A DNA stretch of 64,000 bases, taken from assembly GCA_032358165.1 (NCBI GenBank), contig JAALGY010000023.1, forward strand, positions 3,100,001 to 3,164,000. Direction: 5' to 3'. Shown piece after piece: positions 55,735-64,000 of this stretch (position 1 is the stretch's first letter; every line of letters begins with the position of its first letter). This stretch comes from Diplosphaera chodatii (lineage: Eukaryota > Chlorophyta > Trebouxiophyceae > Prasiolales > Stichococcaceae). The position numbers and the translations under genes are program-made. The notes under the pieces were generated by a model that was given only the letters and a program-made list of their open reading frames with translations, made no database searches and was not told where the DNA came from.

Positions 55735-58700
55735 TCAGCCGCTGCTGCTGTCCGACACCGGGGAGCCCACAGCCGACATCAGGGGCGTGCCCGCCTGCGG
55801 CGCCTTGGCCGCGTGCGCCAGCGCCTCACCCCGGTGGTCCGACTGCTCTGTCACCAGGTACCCAGCTCCCACCTGCAGGCACACCAGTGTGAGATGATTA
55901 TCTGCACATTATAGCTTGGCAGCTTGCGCGTCGCCTCGGTGGTCTGACTGCTCCGTTGCTAGGTGCACGAGAGTTGAATTGTTCGACAAGTTGGGCAGGT
56001 GATGATCATTCGAACTCCCTCTGGCGCTCCTGTCGACTGGCAGATGTGGAAGCCAAGACTCTGCCATCGCTGCAGGAGTCAGCTGCAGACCTGCTTAAGC
56101 CAGAACCAGGGAGTTTTCCTCTGGATCACAGATTTGCGTCAAATGCGCGCCTGGCAGTCCCGCAGGATCGCATGCTCGTTCACGCGCACGCCGTCGCACA
56201 GGATGGACGCCTGGATGTGGGCCCCGTCCGCCACCCGCACATTGGCCATCAGCACGCTGTTGATCACCTGCACTGATGCACTTGCAATGGTCGATGATAA
56301 GCTGAGTCAAGATGCAAACAGGATATCCGCCGTGACTTTGCTGGGTGTCAGATGCGAGGGACATGAAACTGTATCGCCCACATAGCAGCGTGCAAAGCTG
56401 ATCATTGGATTGATGGCAAACACAGTTGTACTGGTGTCTTGAGAGTTCACTGCAATGTCTGCTGCCCTTATCACCTTCACATTGCTGCCAAGCACACAGC
56501 CGGGCCCAATGACGCTGCGCTTGACGCTGGTCTTGTCGCCTATGTCCGCCCCCGCCGCAATGATGCAGCCAGCGCCCACTGCAATCAGCAGCACAGTATA
56601 TAGCTTTGTTGGCTGTCCAAAACCTTTGTGAGGCAGGGTGTCCAGCTGCAGGTGAGCTGTTACCTTGATACACCACCCTAATGTCCTGCAGGTCAGCACA
56701 CTGCTGGCACTGCTGTGTGGGCAGTGATGCTGCTATGCCACTCGAGGCGGCTGGCTGTTCAGCCACCTTGCTGGTGATGCGTCCATCACTGCCCACACAC
56801 ATGTTCGGGAGCAGCGAGCAGTGCAGGAAGCGACTCCCACCTGTGGCCTTGGTGCCCAGGCGCTTGGGGGGCTCCATCCAGTTCTCGTGGCGTGGGTTGG
56901 TGGCCGGCCCCAGCAGCCGCGCCGCCAGCGCCGGCGTCGCCACATCCCTGCAGCCCAGCAGCTCATACTCACGTGAACATCCGGTAAGGGGAAACTACAG
57001 GAGCTGTAGCACTGATCAGCAGCGGCAGCGTCTTTGCTGCCGTCACAATGCCCCTTCAGTTCGGCCTGGTTGCGGGGGGGTGTCGGCTGGTTCGGAGCAG
57101 CGCTCATGACGAGCGGTGGAGCGAGCTGCTGCACCGGGGCATCAGGGCAGTGTGCAGCACTGGCCAGTGGCGTTGCTGCACATTTGAGCGCATCTCATGC
57201 ACAGGCATGCCATCGCAGCTGGGCGTCAGCAGAGGCGACGCGCCACCAGTGGGCACGCCCAGCACCTGTTGATCTCGCCGTAGCTGTTGGGCGTGTTGGC
57301 GCGCGCGCAGAAGCGGTCGGCGCCCGCCATGTAGGCGCCCACGCCGCCGACGCGCGCCACGTTGGGCCGCACCCCGTGCCCCGCCACGCCGCCCGCGCCC
57401 CCCGCGCTGCTCGGCCGGTACGCGTGGCCCATGTCCGACACGAAGTCTGAGGGAGGAGGCACAGCATGGTAAAGGGGCGTGTTGAAGTCGAACTCCTTGC
57501 ATAGTCATTTCCGATGCCTACAGTTTCGAGGCTTGCACACAAGGTATATCACTTGACTGGACTCAGCCCGTACGCAGCAGCACATGCTGCGGTGACGTCA
57601 CCGCACACATTGCTGCAGTCAAACAGCGCTGTCTGCAGACATGTGAGCTGATGACATTGTCGACTTTATGTAGTTCACAGACACACAGCAAGGGGAGGGA
57701 TTGGCAGAGGATGGCAGGGAGCAGGCGCAGGGTTTAGGGCAGAAGCCGAACCTCGCACGGACGACGACAACCCGCCGTCCAGCGCCGCCTGCAGCTTCAG
57801 GCTGTCGGAACGGAGCGCCTCGATGCGCGCGGCTGGACGGTCGAACTGGTGCCGTACCATGTAGGGCAGCACCTCCTGTGCCATGCAGGAACAGAGCATG
57901 TCAGTATGCCAAGGCCGGAGAGTTGGGTATGCACTCTACTGAGAGTCATCCATGAAAGAGCAATGCGGCCCTTCGTTTGCAAATCTGGACTTCTTTGGTC
58001 GTAAAACTGAAGAGCAGCTTGGTTGCGGCGCGGGCATACACAACACGGTTCCGTGGGTCGATTCAGACCTGCTTCAGGCTGGAGTGCATCGGCCGGGCGT
58101 CCAGCGCCATCAGCAGCGCCGTGCGGTCGAACACGTAGCAGTGCGCGTCTGTGAGGTCTGTGCGCAGGGTCAGGGCCCCCGCCCGCCGCAGCGCCGGCAG
58201 CGGCAGCCTGTCCGAGGTGAGCAGCTTGAGCCCTTATCTTGGCTGTCCAGAACCGAGTTGTGTCAAGGGTTTAGAGTTTAGGGTTGTTTCGGCTGCTGCA
58301 GCAGCAGGAGATGGCAGCCTGGCCACAGCCCTCGAGGGGTACTCCTTGACTTACAGGATGGGGCGCCCATGGCATTGTGCCGCTGGTACAGGGACGGGTG
58401 CTGCAGCGCAGGGAAACACTCACCCAATGTCTCGCCGGGCGTCTGGGCTGGCCGCGAAGAACAGCAGCGTGTGCCCCGAGGCGTCCAAGCCTGCATGTGA
58501 GCAAACTGTCTGAGCACCTGGCTGCAGCAGGGAGTGGCTGCTTGCCATCCGGAGTTGCTCAAGCGACAACAGCGCTTGCACTGCTGGTGACACAGCACCA
58601 TGCCCTTTTGAGGAGCTTTCTGCTGCACAGGCTCACCGACGTAGTCGACGTTCTTGGGCGCCTTGCCGGGTTTGCACTCGGCGCTGGCGAGGCCCCGCCG

Positions 58701-59603
58701 CGGCGCCAGCAGGCTGGTTGCTGCTGCTCCCCGCACCTGCACAGCGTGCCAAGGCATTGACATTGATACCTGCCCTCGTCTGTTGCCGTAACTTCCTCTC
58801 TGCAGAGCTTGGCAATCGTTGCAGCGTCTCAAGCATGAGGCTGGCGCTCTTTATCTCGCGGCGTCTCTTGCGCAACCCTCACCGTGTGCGCGGCCAGTAC
58901 CGCGCCCAGCGACACATCGGACACCAGGTCCGCCGACAGCACCGCCACCGCGTCCGCCACCAGGCTGCCGGCCACCGCCCGCAGCGCGTCCGCTGAGCCG
59001 AGCCCCGAGGCGACCGCCCGCACCTGCGCATGCAGCAGGCCGTTCCGATCCACTGGATGCTTTACAACCCCTGTCCGGCATGAGCAGTTGCGCTGGCGCA
59101 TGTCTCAGGCGAGATGCTGGTGTCCAGGCATTGAGGCCCAGGTGCGGGAGCATTGCATGTAGGCTTGGAGGTCCAGGTGCGGGGGCATTGCCTCTAGGTG
59201 CAGGTCCCCCTCATAGTCCTCGTTGATCCAGGACTGCACCCGCCCGGCGGTGTCGTCGCCCGAGCACACCTGCAGCAGGAAGATCAGGGAGCATGATCGG
59301 ACCCAGCATCTGCATCAGAGGTCATGCTGCGACATGTGAGCGGAGTGTGTATCGTGCATGTGCATGCTTTAACTGTGGCTGCTGCCTATGGGCGGGACCA
59401 TGCTGCATGCAGGGGTGCACGCGTAGGCTCACCACAAGGACGTGCCGGATGCCGGAGTGCTCGATCATGGCGAGGGGGAAGGACAGCAGCGGGCGGTTGC
59501 CGACGGGCAGGAGCGCCTTGGGCGTGGCGGGGCTGTTCAGCGGGTACAGGCGCGAGCCGGTGTCGCTGGCCAGGATGACCGCCTGTGGCGAGGGCCCCCG
59601 CAT
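55735..59603 (-). CDS. EIF2B3: Translation initiation factor eIF2B subunit gamma
   Basis: Gamma subunit of the guanine-nucleotide exchange factor for eIF2, acting in the cytosol. The first exon from 59603 reads MRGPSPQAVILASDTGSRLY and SPATPKALLPVGNRPLLSFP, the nucleotidyltransferase-like N-terminal motif with G-S-R and P-K-x-L-x-P-V-G. Later exons give VQSWINEDYEGDLHLEAMPP, DALRAVAGSLVADAVAVLSA joined to DLVSDVSLGAVLAAHTVR, LLFFAASPDARRDIG, LTDAHCYVFDRTALMAL, EVLPYMVRHQFDRPAARIEA, FVSDMGHAYRPSS and VARVGGVGAYMAGADRFCAR. The C-terminal left-handed beta-helix has hexapeptide repeats (GAGCIIAAGADIGDKTSVKR, VIGPGCVLGSNVKVI, VLMANVRVADGAHIQASIL). The end is VGAGYLVTEQSDHRGEALAH to SDSSSG and TGA (complement at 55735-55737). 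An Ala/Gly-rich insert near 57400 enlarges the middle. The start fits the family, which begins close to the QAVILA strand. Confidence 0.92.
55822..55965 (-). repeat. Partial exon copy in the last intron of eIF2B gamma
   Basis: Within the last exon, 55822-55860 encodes VTEQSDHRGEA on the minus strand. A diverged copy, 55932-55965, lies in the preceding intron and would read ATEQSDHRGDA. The two share about 30 of 34 aligned positions by eye. It resembles the exon-fragment duplication in the kinase gene. Confidence 0.7.
59133..59195 (-). repeat. Tandem 35-bp duplication at an eIF2B gamma exon end
   Basis: GAGG(C/T)CCAGGTGCGGG(A/G)GCATTGC occurs at 59133 and again at 59168. One copy lies in the coding exon (LEAMPPHLDLQ) and the other at or past its 3' edge. 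Two mismatches are seen over 24 bases. Confidence 0.75.
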
Positions 59604-60519
59604 GGCTGCCGGCTGCGGGCAGCTGCTGCCGCCCTCGCTGCACCTGCTATGCTCTCAGCGCTGGGATGAGGAGTTCGCGTGAGTGCTGCCGAGCGCACAC
59701 ACTGTTCACGCGATCTGTGTGTTGCCCCGCCTCCTGGCTCGGCGGCTCTATGGAGAGTGCGCCGCAATCTGGCCACTGGCAAGCTTGGCTTCCTGCAGCT
59801 GCAGCTTGCAGTCGCTGCTGCAACTGACGCTCACCAGCTCCGTGTTGACAGGACACAATGCTGACCGATGCTGCCTGAAGCTGGCACCTTGAGAATGCTG
59901 GTGCAAGGTTGCTAGTGTTCTACACGACAGCACAATCGCTCGGCAACAGCTTGCGCGTGATACAAGATGGTCGCCTAATGTAGAACGAAAGCATCGGCAT
60001 ATGTTGCAACAAGCAACATGCTTGCAGTGCAGGCGAACAAGTCTGAGCCAGCTCATGCACGTGCTGCTCGTTTGCATGCGTTGCCAGATCAGCAGCTGCT
60101 TGCCTCCTGAGCAAAAGCGATTCATTTGCACTCGTCAGCGAATCAATGAGAAGTGGAAAGCAAGCCACCTTCTCCAAGGGCAGCGACGTCGCTAGACAAA
60201 GCCGAGTTTGAGCCGGTTCCTCCGTTTTCCAAGCCAACTTGCTCCACCCTCGGATCCCTGTGACACTGCAGCACCCACGAAACATCATCGGGTGCGCCCA
60301 GCGCATGTGAAGACGTGCAATGGAAGCTCTCTCTGTTCACACGCTGCTGTTCAGGCAGCATGCGTCGCCATGCGCACATTTGTGAGCATGCAGAACGGCA
60401 GCCTGGGCTGGGAGCCATCACAGGAACAGCAAACGTAGCCCTATGCCAGGGATGTGATCACACTGTGCACGTCACGGTGGTCAGCACGACAGCATCAGCA
60501 GCACCGCTTGGCGGGTGCC
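59604..60519. promoter_or_regulatory. Bidirectional promoter region between eIF2B gamma and the WD40 gene
   Basis: The two genes start head to head about 0.9 kb apart (59603 on the minus strand and 60520 on the plus strand), so both promoters must lie here or in unseen 5' exons. No obvious TATA box or repeated motif was seen. The central part (59850-60300) is clearly AT-richer than the exons. Confidence 0.5.
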
Positions 60520-63500
60520 ATGGCGCATCCCCAGCTGAAGCTCGACCAATTCAAGGCGCCCGAAGGCCAGTACACGTGAGCTGGCTGTCAAACTGCCCAT
60601 CCAGGACGCTTGCCGCATGTATTTGTGCAGAACCCAATGCGATCCGGCGCACGCACATGCCATGACAGCCGCAGGTTCACATCCTCATCAAGATGCAAAA
60701 CTGACTATACCTGTCCCTACAGCTTCCACTCCGAGCGGCCGTCGCGAGCGCCGTTCTCGACGTCGCGCGCCTGCCGGCTGACGTACGCGGAGCTGGCGAG
60801 CGAGGCGCAGCTTGCGCTCGCGGCCGCGGCTGCGGGGGCGGGGCAGGGCATGCCCGCCGGTGGTGGCGCCTACGTGCTCCACAACGTCCTGGAGTTCCTG
60901 TACATCTCCGAGTACACCAACCCCGACCGGGTGAGGCCACAATAACTATCATTCGGTGCATGCTCATGGACATTTGGACCAGCTGGATCTGCATCTACCA
61001 CACCCAGTAAATGGCAGTCCAGCAGAGGGAGCAAGAGGGGAAAGGGCTCAGTCAAACTTGCATGCACCGCAGCAACAGAATCCATGCTCAGCAGAGGCAG
61101 GACTCGACACCTGAGCATTGTGAGATTGGGCTGCTGTGTCTGCAGGAGCCTGTGCGGTCAATGTGCTGCGGCAGCACCAGCAACAGCGTCTCGACGTGGC
61201 CCACCTGCCATGCACACGCGCCGGCACCCGATGGCCTGGACCTGCTTGTGGGCCTCAACACTGGCGACGGTGGGTCGCGAGGGTGTGGCGGTGCCCTGTT
61301 CATATACAGTTCTAGGGTTAAACCTTTTGGGTAGATATGCGCTCCATCACTGCAGCCCAGGCATTGCCCTGCCAAACACTGGCACAGCCACTTGCACTGC
61401 AGTCCACTGTCAGAAGCTGCTGGGCTGTCTAAGATGCTGCGCTCATTCCGCTGCTGCAGTGCTGGTGACATCGTTGGCGGGGCAGGTCGCGGCGCAGCGG
61501 GGGGACAGCCGGCGGGCGGCCTGCCAGCACTTCAACCCAGCTGGCGACGCTGGCGGCGGCAGCAGCGACCGCAACAGCGACAAGAGCGGCAGCAGCAATG
61601 ATAGGGGTGGAGGCGGCGGCGGGGCTACGAGGGATGGCAGCCGCGTCGCTGGCCTGTGCTGGCTGTCGGCCATGCAGGGCACCTTCGCAGCCGGGCACGT
61701 CAGCGGCAGCCTGTACATCTACCAGAAGCGGGTGAGTGATAGCTGCTAGCCAACATCTGCCAGCTACATCGCACCCAAGAAGACTGGTTGCAGGTGTCGG
61801 TGAGAAGGGCGCGATGGCAAACTGATGAATAGTGGACCCCAGCATGCATTCATGCGCATCAATAGCAGGCACCTCATTCTCCCGATGCTCGCCTGATCTG
61901 CAGGGCCCAGATAGGGACAGCAGCCGGCCGACGACTCAGCTGCGCTCGGTCGTCAGCGTAGCGGGGTCAGACGCCATTGCAGCAATCCGCACCGGCAGCC
62001 CCATCACCGGGGTCTCGGCCTCGCCAGACGGCGGTTCGGTGGCGGCGTCGTGTGCAGACGGCGTGCTACGGATATACAGCGTGGCCACGCAGCGACTGAC
62101 GGGTGGCTTCAAGGTCTGTTGTGTTTCGGTGGTTCGGCGGGCCCTTCGCTATTGCCTGATGCTTTTATGCATCAAAGTGCAGCTGGGACTGCATGTGTCG
62201 GCGCGGCTGCTGGCAGGTGCCGGCACAGCCACCACAGTGGACACCACCCACACCCACTGTGGTGGCTGGCGCCTAAGATTTACACGAAGCCCTACACTTG
62301 CATGCTATGGTATATATATGTATATATATGTATAGTGCCCCACAGAGGTGCCAGAACGCACTACAAGCAAGTGTGCGCAGAGCCAGTGTCTGGTGCTGCA
62401 GAGCTACTACGGCGGGCTGCTGTGCTGCGCATGGAGCCCCGACGGGCAGCTGGTCGCCGCAGGGGGGGAGGACGACCTGGTGTCTGTCTACAGCCTGGAG
62501 GCGCGCTGCTGCGTCGCCTGGGGCGCCGGCCACCACTCCTGGGTGTCCAGCGTCGCCTTCGACCCCTGGTGAGCCCAGCTTGCTGCACCAGGTTGTCTTT
62601 GTACTATGTAGCTTGACGCTCCTTGCACGCGAGGCTGGCAACAGCAACAGCAGGCAGTCAGGTGGGTCTTCGGGTGCGCCCCCAGGGCTGAGGCCATGGC
62701 TGATGCAGGGCACACGAGGGGCAGGAGGCGGCGGGTCTCGTGCGGCTGCTGAGCTGCGGCCACGACGGGCAGCTCGCGCTGTGGGACTTCGACCTCAGCC
62801 CCGAGGCCCTGGCGCCCGTCAGGTGTGGAACCTTGCAATTGCTGTGCCCAGTGACAATCAAGTGTCCAATCAAACAACTGGCACGTGTGAGCAGGAGCGA
62901 CAGCAGGGCTGCAGCTGCTGCAGCCGTGCGTCTGTACTACTGCCTGAACGCTGAACTGTGGCTGCCGCTGCAGTCCCCGCCTCAGCAGCGGCCAGGCGCC
63001 CGCAGCTGCCAGGCGGCTGTTTGGCGCGCCTCCAGACAGGTGCAGCTGCACCCACCTCACCTGCAGTATTCCTCTGAGGGTCGAACACCGTTGATCTGCT
63101 GCAGTGTGGGATCACATTCGTCCGCATAAACCTGCACTGCGTGTGCACAATCATTTGGCACGGTACAGCTCTCTTGCGCAGTCGAAAAGCACAGATGTTG
63201 CTTGTACAGTGGTGTCTTTCGATGCAGCAGGCAGAATGGTGTGGCTGCTGGCAGCGCGGCTGCCGAGGGAGCAGTTGCAGCGTCGCCGCAGCACGCCGAC
63301 ATGGACCTGCTGGCCCCCCTGCGGCTGCGGAAGTAAGCTTCATCTCCGTTGGTCTGTTGATTGTACCAGGTCGCTGGTTGCCAGCACATGTACAATGGCA
63401 CATGATGTCAGGCAGCCTTCCTTGGCTACCCTGGCCATCACGCACAACATAGGCCAAATGCGCAGGGTGCATGCAAAGCCTCCGCATCGGGCCCTGTCCC

Positions 63501-63711
63501 GCTGTGCACAGATGTGTGTGTGAGCCGTCACCCTGCTGCCCTATGAATGCAACTGTGTGCACTGCAATCCCGCAGGCTGTACGCCGAGCCGGTGTCTGCG
63601 GTGCTGCCGACGCCCGGCGCGATCTTCCTGGCCAGCTTCAGCGGCATGGTACGCTGCTGGAGGCGACCTATGCCGCCGCCGCCACAACCTGCGCCTCAGC
63701 TGGTGCGCTGA
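60520..63711 (+). CDS. WDR20/CreC/DMWD-family WD40 repeat protein
   Basis: The first exon is MAHPQLKLDQFKAPEGQYT, spliced at a GTGAGC donor. The next reads SRACRLTYAELASEAQLALA and VLHNVLEFLYISEYTNPDR, followed by exons with DGLDLLVGLNTGD and CWLSAMQGTFAAGHVSGSLY. The WD40 repeats read SPITGVSASPDGGSVAASCA with DGVLRIYSV; YGGLLCCAWSPDGQLVAAGG with EDDLVSVYSL; HHSWVSSVAFDPW; LLSCGHDGQLALWDFDL; and last PGAIFLASFSGMVRCWRRP. The stop TGA is at 63709-63711. The gap between the SVAFDPW exon and the SCGHDGQLALW exon, and the closing FSGMVRCWRRP, match WDR20-type proteins. In fungi and animals this family (CreC, WDR20) activates USP12/46-type deubiquitinases. That role is inferred here. The AA|GTAAGC to CAG|G junction gives LRLRKLYAEP. 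One exon between 62825 and 63260 is uncertain. Confidence 0.88.
62226..62268. repeat. Perfect 15-bp inverted repeat in a WD40-gene intron
   Basis: The arms CAGCCACCACAGTGG and CCACTGTGGTGGCTG flank a 13-base spacer. About 40 bases downstream is a TATATATATG tandem run (62311-62334). A stable RNA hairpin inside the intron is expected. Confidence 0.92.
62310..62334. repeat. TATATATATG tandem microsatellite
   Basis: Two full TATATATATG units plus TATA lie in the intron just before the exon encoding the second clear WD40 repeat. The stretch stands out in GC-rich surroundings. Confidence 0.85.
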
Positions 63712-64000
63712 GCAGTCGGCTGCATGGCTTGCATGGTTGGATAGACGCATGCTGTACATGCACTGCAGCCTTGAATCTGCTCGGGTGCTGCCGCAGGACG
63801 ATGCAGAGGCGATGGATGCAGAGCCACCTGCCGGGGCGGCCAATGGGCCCGCTAGGGTTTGATGGACAGCTGCTAGGCTTGAGTACTGTTGAGAAAGGCA
63901 ACAGCTGCTCGCAGTCATGGAGCTCGTTGTGCCCCTTGGTGGTATGTGAACATTTTCGTGCAAGCATCTGTAGTATTGCATGCTGGAGGCATGGTGACGA
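63712..64000. other. 3' flank of the WD40 gene
   Basis: Non-coding to the window end as far as I can see. An alternative read-through frame runs to 63862 but lacks motifs. Confidence 0.35.

Noticed and set aside
1..64000. Prokaryotic defence system, prophage, CRISPR array or integrated virus
   Set aside because: All recognised genes are spliced eukaryotic genes; no regularly spaced repeat-spacer array, integrase, capsid or transposase motif was seen.

Overview
The window is nuclear DNA of a green alga, most likely a trebouxiophyte-type chlorophyte. This is inferred from the gene set: a thylakoid STN8-type kinase, a mitochondrial succinate/fumarate carrier, eIF2B gamma and a PP2A B' subunit. 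Gene structure agrees: many short exons in moderately GC-rich DNA, introns of about 100-350 bases with GTGAG/GTGCG donors and TGCAG acceptors, and low-complexity Pro/Ala/Gln tracts. There are no operons and no convincing prokaryotic, viral or CRISPR features. Most open frames on the strand opposite an exon are GC-driven shadows. All exon models were read by eye from splice-site phase and protein motifs, so outer starts are often approximate.

Layout. 0.7-3.7 kb (+): secreted CAP/PR-1 protein with a proline-rich stalk. 4.5-13.2 kb (-): large low-complexity, coiled-coil, probably nuclear protein with a 96-bp tandem repeat. 13.75-17.8 kb (+): STN8-like thylakoid kinase. 18.4-21.8 kb (-): two unrecognised genes. 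22.35-25.5 kb (+): a possible small protein, then a secreted purple acid phosphatase. 26.1-33.7 kb (-): two neighbouring ADP-ribosyltransferase-fold genes, one with SIM + UBA + PARP and one with a degenerate active site. 34.9-45.3 kb (-): two GT31 glycosyltransferases, the larger apparently running on into a TolB-like beta-propeller and an FkbM-like methyltransferase domain. 47-50.5 kb (+): PP2A B' regulatory subunit. 51.2-52.2 kb (+): intronless SFC1 carrier. 54.1-55.4 kb (+): small single-span, probably mitochondrial protein. 55.7-59.6 kb (-): eIF2B gamma. 60.5-63.7 kb (+): WDR20/CreC-type WD40 protein, divergent from eIF2B gamma.

Functional links are loose, as expected for a eukaryotic chromosome. 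Two clusters stand out: the ADP-ribosyltransferase pair and the GT31 / propeller / methyltransferase group, which probably acts in Golgi glycan synthesis. At the DNA level, partial copies of exon ends sit inside neighbouring introns at three places in two genes. Plant-type telomere-like TTTAGGG fragments recur in introns. Several near-perfect hairpins lie in non-coding DNA.
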